NCBI GenBank assembly: GCA_015207155.1
Contig: JADEXK010000056.1
Location: 1 to 41,574, forward strand
Length of the DNA stretch: 41,574 nt
Origin: Nostocales cyanobacterium LEGE 11386
Lineage (GTDB): Bacteria; Cyanobacteriota; Cyanobacteriia; Cyanobacteriales; Nostocaceae
Direction of reading: 5' to 3'
In this document: positions 1-7,508 of the stretch, in pieces
Layout: each line of letters opens with the position of its first letter
Numbering within the stretch: position 1 is the first letter of the stretch
Translations under genes and position numbers: made by a program
Notes under the pieces: model-generated
Databases searched by the model: none
Told to the model about the DNA's origin: nothing
The model's input: the letters and a program-made list of their open reading frames with translations, nothing else

Positions 1-28
1 CCCTTGTCCCCTTGTCCCCTTGTCCCCC
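1..28. repeat. GGGGACAA short tandem repeat
   Basis: Three copies of CCCCTTGT (GGGGACAA on the minus strand) lie at the left edge. A shorter run of the same unit closes the window at 41559-41574. Such G-rich short tandem repeats are common between genes in filamentous cyanobacteria. Confidence 0.7.
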
Positions 29-959
29 ATTCTTTCTTATTGGTGGATAGTAGACCTTGAATAGCAGCATTCAAATAACCTATTTGACCATATGCGTACA
101 CAAGATTATCAAAGCGTTCTGCTGGATGAGAAAAATATTGTAATGCCTTATATAAACCCCGCAAAAATCGTTCACTACCCCGTTGTAACTGTCCGATATC
201 GGCTTTACCAGCAAGTTGCTCTCGATAGCACTCGCTGATCCCCTGCCACCAGCCTCGATTTAAAAACCAGGAGCGTTTAATCCGCTCTGGAGCGACATTA
301 TGAGCAACCAAAGCGTCAGGGAGGTATGCAACTTGCCAACCACGTTGTAAGGCAAATTCTGTCATTTGCAGTTCTTCATTAGATAGTAAGTTTTTCCCTA
401 CTCGACCGAGTTGAGGGTCAAAACCACCAATTTCTTCCAGAAAGCTGCGGCGGATAGAATAATTCAACCCTCTAGGTGTTAACCCTGGCTGTTCAATATA
501 GATCATGTTATCACCCAAGTCGTATGCGCCTAAATTGCCAGCTAACCCAGAAGATAACCACCGTGGCGGTTGAATTTCTGGAGGCCATAAGAGAGTGACT
601 TTGCCACCTGCGATCGCTAGTTTCGAGTTATTTTGATAGGCAGCATACAATACTTGCAACCAGGAAACACTAGCAACGGCATCATCATCTAAATAAGCTA
701 AAATTTCCGCACTAGCAACTTTTGCCCCGGTATTGCGCGCAACAGATAAACCAATAATGGGTTCAAAGACATACTTAACACGGGAATTGCCGAGTCTTTT
801 TTCTACAACTTCACGGGTGCGATCGCAAGACCCATTATCCACTACCACAACTTCAAAGTCAGCAACGAAATCCTGTGCCAATAAACTATCAATCGCAGCA
901 CCTAAATAGGTATCTCGATTATGAGTGCAGATAATGGCAGAGATTTGGGTATCTGGCAT
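1..959 (-). CDS. Family 2 glycosyltransferase, cut by the left window edge
   Basis: I read this frame by hand from the ATG at 959 to base 1 and found no stop, so at least 319 codons are present and the 3' end lies outside the window. The N-terminus has the GT-A nucleotide-sugar fold start (ISAIICTHNRDTYL, about residues 6-19), then VVVVDNGSCDRT and the metal-binding stretch AYLDDDAV. GGFDPQLGR and SNEELQMTEF are typical of the acceptor-side half of GT2 enzymes. A TGA lies upstream in frame with no other ATG or GTG between, so the start is well fixed. The last codons fall in a GGGGACAA tandem repeat that normally sits between genes, so the true stop is probably close. It likely transfers a sugar in surface polysaccharide or glycan synthesis; the substrate cannot be read from sequence. 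Confidence 0.85.
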   Translation of the reverse strand, partial: MPDTQISAIICTHNRDTYLGAAIDSLLAQDFVADFEVVVVDNGSCDRTREVVEKRLGNSRVKYVFEPIIGLSVARNTGAKVASAEILAYLDDDAVASVSWLQVLYAAYQNNSKLAIAGGKVTLLWPPEIQPPRWLSSGLAGNLGAYDLGDNMIYIEQPGLTPRGLNYSIRRSFLEEIGGFDPQLGRVGKNLLSNEELQMTEFALQRGWQVAYLPDALVAHNVAPERIKRSWFLNRGWWQGISECYREQLAGKADIGQLQRGSERFLRGLYKALQYFSHPAERFDNLVYAYGQIGYLNAAIQGLLSTNKKEWGTRGQGDK

Positions 960-1139
960 AGGATCGATTTTAAATTTTGTGAGTTGTCAGTTTTCTACAT
1001 TCAGGACAGTTTCAGACGGATTTTAATAGCCAGACTGTCACAAAGCTATCCATCAACGTAGGGAATGAAATCTAAACTATTATGTTCTCGGAGACTCTAT
1101 TAATGTGGCCAAGCTAAAATGTTGCAAAAACATCATGAT

Positions 1140-1190
1140 TGTGGAACAGGCATCTTGCCCGCCCAGAACAGGCAAGATGCCTGTTCCACA
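1140..1190. repeat. Perfect 20-bp palindromic intergenic repeat (hairpin)
   Basis: The left arm 1140-1159 (TGTGGAACAGGCATCTTGCC) and right arm 1171-1190 are exact inverse complements around an 11-nt loop. It lies in the 284-bp gap between the minus-strand gene ending at 1244 and the next minus-strand gene starting at 959. It could act as a transcript-end hairpin for the former, although no strong T-run follows. The form resembles REP-like dispersed palindromes of Nostocales. Confidence 0.75.
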
Positions 1191-1243
1191 AAAATCATCA
1201 TGAACCATTATTTTAGGTTTGTCAGTCCACTATGACGAATTAG

Positions 1244-2029
1244 TTAAACTTGTTGGATATTACTGTGTAAAACTACCAGAGTTTCAGCCAATTGACTCAG
1301 GCGAGTTTCTAGATATTGCTTGCGTCCCAAGAGTTGGCGTAACTTTTGATGACGAGCAATAGCCATACTCACAATAGGTAATTGGTCTGGTGGACATGGA
1401 CGTGACCAGACTTTACCAGCAGCATCCAAACCACAGAGGCGATAACCAGTACGGGCGGATTGATAAAATACTTTTCCACTAGTTGTGCAAATTTCTTCTA
1501 CATAATCCATCAAGCGGTCAACTTCTGCATGGCGCAGCGTGGCAGTTCCTCCCTGTTCTGCTTCTTTGGGGTTGGATTCTAACCAGCCATTGACAATAGG
1601 GCCTTCTAAGTAAATATCTTGAATTTGCTGCAAGATTGTTTGTAGTTCTGTCTGCCAACCGGCGACATGTTCTTGAATTTCTTGCAATATATTCATTGCT
1701 AATGCTGGATTAGCTCCGTGGCGATGGCTACTGAAGCTAGGATTTTTAAACTTGGGTAAGCTCGGTGTTTTGCTACCAATTTCTTGTGCGGGAAAGGTTT
1801 GCACAGAGTTATGCTGGGGAAATAAGTTTTGCTCGGCAGTATCATCACTTTGGGATTCTGTACTTAGGTCGGTAGATGAAGTATCTGCACCTGTTGTAGA
1901 TTCCGTTGCGCCAACGCTAATTCTAAAGGAGAAAGACTGCTTTGTAGAATCACCGGCTTCGGTGGAGGCGGTGCCCCGATTTCCCAAATCATGTAGAGTT
2001 GCCTCAATACGCTTTAAACCTGCTTTCAT
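1244..2029 (-). CDS. Hypothetical protein, disordered N-terminus and helical C-terminal domain
   Basis: This is a 261-residue protein of unknown function. Residues 1 to about 105 are rich in Ser, Thr, Asp and Glu with few hydrophobic residues and are probably disordered. The second half looks like a folded helical domain: MNILQEIQEHVAGWQTEL and the following residues form amphipathic helices, followed by LEGPIVNGWLES, a Tyr/Cys-containing segment (SARTGYRLCGLDAAGKVW) and a closing helix (RQLLGRKQYLETRLSQLAET). There is no signal peptide or membrane segment. It is divergent from cobU, and the 2030-2211 gap probably holds both promoters. I recognise no domain family. Confidence 0.75.
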   Translation of the reverse strand: MKAGLKRIEATLHDLGNRGTASTEAGDSTKQSFSFRISVGATESTTGADTSSTDLSTESQSDDTAEQNLFPQHNSVQTFPAQEIGSKTPSLPKFKNPSFSSHRHGANPALAMNILQEIQEHVAGWQTELQTILQQIQDIYLEGPIVNGWLESNPKEAEQGGTATLRHAEVDRLMDYVEEICTTSGKVFYQSARTGYRLCGLDAAGKVWSRPCPPDQLPIVSMAIARHQKLRQLLGRKQYLETRLSQLAETLVVLHSNIQQV

Positions 2030-2211
2030 ATAAATAACCTGAAATTTGCTGTCCCCAGTGGTATTGAATAATTCAGCACTGGGTCGTTGGGATTTATCGC
2101 TTTTGCCAATTTTGGCACAGATAATAATGCTGGTGCCAATTGTTAGCTATATAAAATTTATTGGCAATTAACGATCTCAATTATTCATTAAATATACTAA
2201 AGGAAATAGCT

Positions 2212-2760
2212 TTGGGTAAAGTCATTTTAGTCACAGGGCCAGCCAAATCTGGTAAAAGTGAATGGGCAGAAATGCTAGCAATGCAGTCAGAAAAAGCCGT
2301 TATTTATGTGGCAACAGCTACGGAAAACCCAGCCGATGCAGAGTGGCATAAACGCATTCAAGCACATCAAGAACGCCGTCCCCCGGAGTGGGTGACGCTT
2401 TTAGTACCTGTGGAATTATCTGCGACCCTTGCCGATGCCAAGCCAGATACCTGCCTGTTAATAGATTCTTTGGGGACTTGGGTAGCTAATCTTTTGGCAC
2501 AAGATGAGGTTACTTGGGAAAATACTTTAGCAGAGTTATTAGCAACAGTAGAACTGGTGGCTGCTGATATGCTTTTTGTCGCGGAAGAGGTAGGTTGGGG
2601 CGTGATTCCAGCTTATCCTCTTGGTCGCCAGTTCCGCGATCGCTTGGGTTCTTTGGTACGCCAGTTAAGTACAATTTGCGAAGCTGTTTATTTAGTTACT
2701 GGTGGTCATGTGCTCAATCTCAGCGTTCTGGGTACACCATTACCAGCACCAAAATCTTAA
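2212..2760 (+). CDS. cobU: Adenosylcobinamide kinase / adenosylcobinamide-phosphate guanylyltransferase
   Basis: CobU/CobP acts in the cytosol in cobalamin nucleotide-loop assembly: it phosphorylates adenosylcobinamide and then transfers GMP to it. From a TTG start at 2212 the protein is 182 residues, close to the family norm of about 180. The P-loop GPAKSGKS is at residues 9-16. The pattern RIQAHQERRPPEW contains His52, in the position of the histidine that is guanylylated in characterised CobU. LIDSLGTWVANLL and VAEEVGWGVIP are further family blocks. The frame stays open upstream to a TTG at 2161, but AAAGGAA at 2199-2205 lies 6 nt before the 2212 TTG, which favours that start. No other cobalamin genes are nearby. 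Confidence 0.92.
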   Translation: MGKVILVTGPAKSGKSEWAEMLAMQSEKAVIYVATATENPADAEWHKRIQAHQERRPPEWVTLLVPVELSATLADAKPDTCLLIDSLGTWVANLLAQDEVTWENTLAELLATVELVAADMLFVAEEVGWGVIPAYPLGRQFRDRLGSLVRQLSTICEAVYLVTGGHVLNLSVLGTPLPAPKS

Positions 2761-2816
2761 TTTAAAATTAAACATTCAACCTTAATAATTGCCCATCGAA
2801 AATTTAAGATTATGAA

Positions 2817-3236
2817 ATGGCAACTAAACAAGAAGTTAGACGATATCTTGCCTACTGGTTTCAGTTAGGTAAGAAAGTAGTAACGAGCAATGGTCAAGCA
2901 AGCTTTTTGCCCCAACCAGTGCTAAACGGCGATCGCTATAGCGAAGAGTTTGAAGAGTGTTGGCAAAAAATCATCTCGCAGACTACAGGTGATTGTTACC
3001 TGGAGGGTACTTACGAAACCATTAGCGAATTGCTAACGCCCGTTTGGGAAATGTCGCCTTGCGGTCGTTGTGAGATGCCAGTACCCGTTCGCAGCTTGGG
3101 AATGCCAGCCTTGTTGTGTCCTTGTAATAATTTACCCGACTGGCCTAATACCGAACTACCAGCGCCACGATGCCCAATTAGTACCCAAGAGCAACTGATA
3201 GCAATCCGGGAGCGGCTGATCAATACACCAAGGTGA
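2817..3236 (+). CDS. Hypothetical cysteine-containing protein
   Basis: This 139-residue protein starts at an ATG 56 nt after cobU, on the same strand and possibly cotranscribed. It is acidic and soluble with no membrane segment. The notable features are a CGRC pair (in SPCGRCEMPVP) and CPCNN about 20 residues later, with another Cys near the C-terminus. These might bind a metal or form disulfides. The N-terminal part (RRYLAYWFQLGKKV) is aromatic-rich. The HIP1 site near 2929 lies within it. I do not recognise a family. Confidence 0.75.
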   Translation: MATKQEVRRYLAYWFQLGKKVVTSNGQASFLPQPVLNGDRYSEEFEECWQKIISQTTGDCYLEGTYETISELLTPVWEMSPCGRCEMPVPVRSLGMPALLCPCNNLPDWPNTELPAPRCPISTQEQLIAIRERLINTPR

Positions 3237-3443
3237 CAGGTAATAGGTGCTAGGGGACAGTATGGGAATAGAGGGATTTTATTCGTGTGGAAAAATGGCT
3301 AAATATTTATGCGTTGGTACTTATGTTAGGGGACTGACGGCGAAATAGTTAAATGAAAATCTTACACTTAACCAATCTCAAGCTAAGAAACAAATTTCTT
3401 GGCTAACTAAATAGCTAAACAGAATTAATTACACATATTATTT

Positions 3444-3467
3444 CCTGTAACCTGTAACCTGTAACCT
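3444..3467. repeat. Heptanucleotide tandem repeat CCTGTAA x3
   Basis: CCTGTAA is repeated three times at 3444-3464 and followed by a partial CCT. It is an STRR-type repeat in the 244-bp gap upstream of the small ORF at 3481. The rest of that gap (3237-3443) shows no gene or clear signal. Confidence 0.8.
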
Positions 3468-3480
3468 TTCATTCAGTATT

Positions 3481-3717
3481 ATGGAGCAAAATCAGCATCA
3501 AGAGCGCCGCGCCGCCGATCAAGAGTTTCAAGAATCCCTCGAACAATTGGAGGATATCTTACAAGAGGATTCGACAGAGGATGAAGCAACGCCGACATCC
3601 CATAATGGTAGTACCAGCGAAGTTGAACCTGTTGAAGATTTGACAACTGTTGATTTAGCGGCTTTAGAAGATGCAGTTGCTGATATTGAAGAATATTTGG
3701 AAAAAAGGTCAAAATAA
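3481..3717 (+). CDS. Small acidic hypothetical protein
   Basis: This 78-residue, strongly acidic protein starts at an ATG 14 nt after the CCTGTAA repeat. It is predicted to be mostly helical: residues 8-30 (ERRAADQEFQESLEQLEDIL) and 55-75 (VDLAALEDAVADIEEYL) have a heptad-like pattern, separated by a Ser/Thr-rich linker. There is no signal peptide or membrane segment. The stop is 13 nt from the stop of the convergent RNA methyltransferase gene. There is no clear ribosome binding site, and an antisense ORF overlaps it, but the amino acid composition looks like a real protein. Confidence 0.6.
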   Translation: MEQNQHQERRAADQEFQESLEQLEDILQEDSTEDEATPTSHNGSTSEVEPVEDLTTVDLAALEDAVADIEEYLEKRSK

Positions 3718-3730
3718 ACGTGCTGAGGTT

Positions 3731-4510
3731 TCACATCTGTCTCAGTTGCCGTTGAGCTTCGTACAACATTAAAGCAGCTGCGATCGCCACATTCAAGGAC
3801 TCTACTCCTGGACTCAGGGGTATTTTTACTTGCTTGTCTGCCATGCTGGCTAAATCTGCCGACAAACCAGCACCTTCATTGCCCAGTAAAATTAAACTGG
3901 GTTTTCGCCAATCTACATCCCAGTAAGTTAAATTTGCTGTTGGTAAGGTGGCGATTACCTGCATTCCTGCTTGCTGGCTTTGTTGCACTGTCGCTTTTAA
4001 ATTTTCAGTCACCGCCATTGGTAAGCGAAACCATTGCCCAACCGAAGCACGTAAGACTTTGGGGTTATCTAAATCTACACTATCTCCACTTAGCCACAAC
4101 CCTGATGCACCAGCCGCCGCCGCAGTGCGAATCATTGTTCCTAGGTTACCTGGATCTTGGATAGTCTCCAAAGCCAGGACTAAACCACTAAATGGCACTT
4201 GAGTTTGATGATCCCGTTTTGCCGTCGCGATTACACCATCTGGTTGAACTGTAGTAGCGATCGCCGCTAAAATTTCTTCACTGACAACTTCTGCTCGTTC
4301 ACATCTGCTACAAACTTCTTCCCAGAGTGAAGGGTGGGCTATTTGCCATGCTGGAGTGCAACACACTGTTTCCAGTGGGTATTTCACCGCACAAGCTTCC
4401 TGCAACAGGTGCGTCCCTTCCAATAAACATAACTGCTGCTTATGCCTCTCTTTGGTAGAGTGCAATTTACGGATTTGTTTAACTAAGGAGTTTTGTAAAC
4501 TAGTCAACAT
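3731..4510 (-). CDS. SpoU/TrmH-family RNA 2'-O-methyltransferase
   Basis: This is a 259-residue SPOUT-class enzyme that uses SAM to methylate ribose 2'-OH in rRNA or tRNA. An N-terminal RNA-binding substrate domain (residues 1-95, with KLHSTKERHKQQLCLLEGTHLL) precedes the knotted catalytic domain. Motif 1 is QDPGNLGTMIRTA (118-130), with the catalytic-type Asn122 and Arg128. Motif 2 is LLGNEGAGLS (208-217). Motif 3 is IPLSPGVESLNVAIAAALML (230-249). These are all intact. The exact target (23S rRNA Gm2251-type or another) cannot be assigned. It lies 70 nt downstream of tRNA-Leu(CAG) on the same strand and might share its transcript. Confidence 0.93.
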   Translation of the reverse strand: MLTSLQNSLVKQIRKLHSTKERHKQQLCLLEGTHLLQEACAVKYPLETVCCTPAWQIAHPSLWEEVCSRCERAEVVSEEILAAIATTVQPDGVIATAKRDHQTQVPFSGLVLALETIQDPGNLGTMIRTAAAAGASGLWLSGDSVDLDNPKVLRASVGQWFRLPMAVTENLKATVQQSQQAGMQVIATLPTANLTYWDVDWRKPSLILLGNEGAGLSADLASMADKQVKIPLSPGVESLNVAIAAALMLYEAQRQLRQM

Positions 4511-4580
4511 TGCTAAGTGCTGTAAAACCCTTTGGGCAGAGCTGCCTTTGTAGCCCGTGCTGAGTTTTTATTCACAGTCA

Positions 4581-4662
4581 TGCGGAACCCGGGACTTGAA
4601 CCCGGAAGCCTTGCGGCACTAGAACCTGAATCTAGCGCGTCTGCCAATTCCGCCAGTTCCGC
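4581..4662 (-). tRNA. trnL-CAG: tRNA-Leu (anticodon CAG)
   Basis: This is an 82-nt class II tRNA read on the minus strand. The acceptor stem is GCGGAAC with GTTCCGC and discriminator A. The anticodon stem CTAGA/TCTAG encloses loop TTCAGGT, giving CAG. The variable arm TGCCGCAAGGCT is long, as expected for Leu, and GGTTCAAGTCC gives the T arm. No CCA is encoded. Confidence 0.97.
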
Positions 4663-4691
4663 TTAACATCGATATTTATCGACAATTTCTT

Positions 4692-4720
4692 ATTATTGCC
4701 TAATTATTTATGTTTGTCAA
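4692..4720 (-). promoter_or_regulatory. Likely sigma-70-type promoter of tRNA-Leu(CAG)
   Basis: On the minus strand, TTGACA (4720-4715) is followed after 17 nt by AATAAT (4697-4692), 30 nt before the mature tRNA 5' end. It has a perfect -35, acceptable -10 and ideal spacing. Confidence 0.55.
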
Positions 4721-4932
4721 GACACCAGGGAATAGAAGGAATTAATCACCAATGCCTCATGCCTAGTATCTAAGTAACTTAACCGTAACTTCACTGTGTA
4801 TTGAGTTTTGCTCCAAGGATATAATTGAGCGTTTGTTCTGACTGGAATTGCCAAATGCTGATAAAGCTTGCTGCTACTTGTTTACAGTGCTGATTTCACA
4901 TCTAGAACAAAATTTATTCCTGCAAGATATGG

Positions 4933-4961
4933 AGACAAAATGTAGACAAAATGTAGACAAA
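4933..4961. repeat. 11-bp direct repeat AGACAAAATGT
   Basis: Two exact copies (4933-4943, 4944-4954) and a partial third (AGACAAA) lie about 75 nt upstream of the murA ribosome binding site. The rest of the 371-bp gap between the tRNA and murA (4663-5033) shows no gene. The repeat could be an operator or simple sequence expansion. Confidence 0.6.
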
Positions 4962-5021
4962 CCAATTCTTTACTGTAGAATCGAAACCAACTTCTAACCT
5001 ATAAAATTACGTATTTTTTTT

Positions 5022-5036
5022 GGAGGTAGGCTTATT
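5022..5036 (+). promoter_or_regulatory. Shine-Dalgarno GGAGG in front of an ATT start codon
   Basis: GGAGG at 5022-5026 is followed by a 7-nt spacer and ATT at 5034, in frame with murA. No ATG or GTG lies in frame between here and the conserved domain, and the first TTG (5094) has no ribosome binding site. Confidence 0.6.
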
Positions 5037-6383
5037 AATCCTTCTAGCAGCTTACCAGATGCCAAGCTTTCTCCTGAAGCAGACTCCTCAGTCTTGCAAA
5101 TATGGGGTGGGCATCCTTTGCGAGGGCATGTGAAAATTAGCGGAGCTAAAAATTCAGCATTGGTGATCATGGCTGGATCTTTGCTGTGTTCAGGTGATTG
5201 TCGCATCCGTAATGTGCCTTTATTAGCGGATGTCGAGCGGATGGGTCAGGTTTTATCAGCTTTGGGTGTGCGCTTAACACGACAAGGCGACATTTTAGAT
5301 ATCAACGCCAGCGAAATTACCACATCAAAAGCTCCCTACGAACTAGTTACCCAACTACGGGCAAGTTTTTTTGCCATTGGGGCAATTTTGGCACGGCTAG
5401 GAGTGGCACAAATGCCATTACCAGGTGGTTGTGCAATTGGTGCTAGACCTGTTGATTTGCATGTCCGAGGACTGCAAGCAATGGGAGCTGAAGTGCAGAT
5501 TGAACATGGTATCTGTAATGCTTATGTCCCAGGTAGTAATGGCAGATTAAAAGGAGCCACAATTTACCTAGACAGCCCCAGTGTAGGAGCAACGGAAACT
5601 TTGATGATGGCCGCCACTCTCGCAGATGGTGAAACAATCATTGAAAACGCTGCGCGGGAGCCAGAAGTAGTCGATCTGGCAAATTTCTGTAATGCCATGG
5701 GAGCGAAGATTCAGGGTGCAGGCAGCAGTAAGATTACAATCGCTGGTGTTGCCCAGATGCATTCTATCGACTACAGCATTATTCCCGATCGCATTGAGGC
5801 AGGAACGTTCTTGGTTGCTGGAGCTATTACCCGTTCAGAAATTAGTCTGTCGCCAGTGTTACCAGACCATTTAATCCCAGTAATTGCCAAGCTGCGGGAA
5901 ATTGGAGTGACGATTATTGAGGATGCGCCAGATTGCTTACGCATCCTGCCAGCAGAAACTCTCAGAGCCAGGGACATCGAAACCTTACCTCATCCTGGCT
6001 TTCCTACAGATATGCAAGCCCCATTTATGGCCTTGCTGGCATTGGCTGAAGGTGACAGCCTGATTAATGAATCTGTCTTTGAAAATCGCTTGCGTCATGC
6101 CTCTGAGTTGAATCGCTTGGGAGCAGACATTCGTGTTAAAGGCAATGCCGCTTTTGTTAGGGGAGTGCCAATGTTATCGGGCGCACCAGTAATAGGTACA
6201 GACTTACGGGCATCAGCAGCATTAGTTTTAGCAGGATTGGCAGCCGAAGGACAAACTACAGTTCAAGGATTACACCATCTTGATCGTGGCTATGACCAAA
6301 TTGATCTCAAGTTACAGCAATTAGGAGCTAAAATCCTGCGCGTAGGCGAAGTGTCAACAGATGCAGAATTAGCTTCTAAGTAG
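5034..6383 (+). CDS. murA: UDP-N-acetylglucosamine 1-carboxyvinyltransferase, probable ATT start
   Basis: MurA adds the enolpyruvyl group of PEP to UDP-GlcNAc, the first committed step of peptidoglycan synthesis, in the cytosol. Conserved pieces seen: SGAKNSAL (the Lys-Asn pair that binds substrate), QLRASFFAIG, LPGGCAIGARPVDLH with the catalytic PEP-binding Cys (residue 133 from the ATT start, 113 from the TTG), PDRIEAGTFLVAGAIT, and GFPTDMQAPFMALL with the catalytic-type Asp. The C-terminal block DLRASAALVLAGLAAEG is also intact. The length is 449 residues from ATT 5034 or 429 from TTG 5094; both fit the family. I prefer ATT because of its GGAGG at the right distance. The 20 extra residues are polar and look like a non-conserved tail. 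Confidence 0.93.
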   Translation: MNPSSSLPDAKLSPEADSSVLQIWGGHPLRGHVKISGAKNSALVIMAGSLLCSGDCRIRNVPLLADVERMGQVLSALGVRLTRQGDILDINASEITTSKAPYELVTQLRASFFAIGAILARLGVAQMPLPGGCAIGARPVDLHVRGLQAMGAEVQIEHGICNAYVPGSNGRLKGATIYLDSPSVGATETLMMAATLADGETIIENAAREPEVVDLANFCNAMGAKIQGAGSSKITIAGVAQMHSIDYSIIPDRIEAGTFLVAGAITRSEISLSPVLPDHLIPVIAKLREIGVTIIEDAPDCLRILPAETLRARDIETLPHPGFPTDMQAPFMALLALAEGDSLINESVFENRLRHASELNRLGADIRVKGNAAFVRGVPMLSGAPVIGTDLRASAALVLAGLAAEGQTTVQGLHHLDRGYDQIDLKLQQLGAKILRVGEVSTDAELASK

Positions 6384-6419
6384 CATTACTTCCCTATCTC
6401 TGGAGGACTGAGGACACTT

Positions 6420-6502
6420 CTCTGCGAGACGCTCCGCGCTAAGCGCAGCTATGCCGTAGGCTGTACGACAAGCTCAGTGCATCGCTGGGGACTGGGGACT
6501 GG
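6420..6502. repeat. Dispersed GC-rich cyanobacterial repeat plus GGGGACT units
   Basis: The 249-bp gap after murA holds a stretch of the type TGCGAGACGCTCCGCG ... GCCGTAGGC (6423-6462), a mobile-looking repeat family of Nostocales, followed by two GGGGACT units near 6485-6502. Confidence 0.55.
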
Positions 6503-6510
6503 TATTTTTT

Positions 6511-6552
6511 ACTCAGGACTCAGCACTCAGCACTCAGCACTCAGCACTCAGG
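6511..6552. repeat. Heptanucleotide STRR, six ACTCAGC/G units
   Basis: Six contiguous heptamers: ACTCAGG, four perfect ACTCAGC, then ACTCAGG. The same unit recurs at 36715-36735. It lies about 80 bp before the M48 protease start and does not interrupt a gene. Confidence 0.9.
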
Positions 6553-6632
6553 ATCTCCCCACTCCCCATTCATATCTCGTTATACTAACTTTGGGAGGCT
6601 GTTGATATTTCGTTTTTCCAGCTGGCTACATC

Positions 6633-7508
6633 ATGTCCTTCTTTAAAACTCCATTAATCGGTTTAAAAGCTGATTCATTTCGTCACCCATTAGACCTGGA
6701 AGCAACTAAATCTCTCAAGCAAATACCAGGTCTGGATATGATGGTGCGAAATTGGCTCGGACCAATGGCAGAACAGATTTTTTATGTAGAAAATATTGCC
6801 GCCAGTGTTCTGGTGGGTGAAAAACAATTACCCGATTTATACAAACTGTTATTAGAAGCTTGCAAAATTTTAGATATAGAACCTCCCCAGTTGTATATCC
6901 GCCAACATCCGGCTCCTAATGCCTACACCTTTGCTATGCGGGGTAAACAGCCGTTTATTGTGCTGCACACTTCTCTAGTTGATATCCTCACACCAGCCGA
7001 AATACAGGCAGTAATTGCCCATGAGTTGGGGCATCTTAAGTGTGACCACAGTGTTTATCTGACGCCTGTAAACTTATTAGTGCTAGCAGCTGCGATTGTG
7101 CCCAATGTCGGAGCTTTTATTGCCCAAGCGATACAGGCACAATTATTAGAATGGGTACGCTGTGCTGAGTTTACCTGCGATCGCGCCGCCTTGTTAGCTA
7201 CCCAAGACCCTAAAGTTGTCATGTCGGTGTTGATGAAACTGGCGGGTGGTTCACCAACCCTAGCACCACAACTGAATTTAGATGCTTTCGTTGCCCAAGC
7301 TCGTGCTTACGATGATATTAGTAAAACTGAACTGGGTGAAATGGTCAAAGAAGCCCGCACATCTCAATTAACCCATCCGGTACCAGTACTACGAGCTAAA
7401 GAAATTGACCGTTGGGCAAGTAGTACAGAATATCAATCTTTATTGCAAAATCACGGGTTGAACTCTCAGGGTGAAGTTGTATCCAAGGGTGGGTGGCGCA
7501 ATTGGTGA
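6633..7508 (+). CDS. M48-family zinc metalloprotease, membrane associated
   Basis: This is a 291-residue Ste24/HtpX-like peptidase. The zinc site is AHELGHLKCDH with His130, catalytic Glu131 and His134. The third ligand is Glu179 in CAEFTCDRAALL, which also carries the family Asp-Arg pair. A hydrophobic stretch at residues 141-172 (TPVNLLVLAAAIVPNVGAFI) between the two lies where HtpX relatives have a membrane hairpin. It is shorter than HtpX at the N-terminus, with no leading transmembrane pair. It probably takes part in membrane protein quality control. The stop codon overlaps the possible GTG start of the downstream oxidase, so the two are likely translationally coupled. Confidence 0.9.
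   Translation: MSFFKTPLIGLKADSFRHPLDLEATKSLKQIPGLDMMVRNWLGPMAEQIFYVENIAASVLVGEKQLPDLYKLLLEACKILDIEPPQLYIRQHPAPNAYTFAMRGKQPFIVLHTSLVDILTPAEIQAVIAHELGHLKCDHSVYLTPVNLLVLAAAIVPNVGAFIAQAIQAQLLEWVRCAEFTCDRAALLATQDPKVVMSVLMKLAGGSPTLAPQLNLDAFVAQARAYDDISKTELGEMVKEARTSQLTHPVPVLRAKEIDRWASSTEYQSLLQNHGLNSQGEVVSKGGWRNW

Noticed and set aside
3011..3223. Antisense ORF inside the hypothetical gene at 2817
   Set aside because: It has no start signal and lies entirely within a gene with better protein composition on the plus strand.
3481..3717. Exonuclease VII small subunit (XseB)
   Set aside because: The EFQESLEQLEDIL segment resembles the start of XseB, but the remaining conserved residues are absent and no xseA is nearby.
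6485..6552. CRISPR array
   Set aside because: The repeats are contiguous heptamers without spacers, so this is an STRR. No cas genes are in the window.
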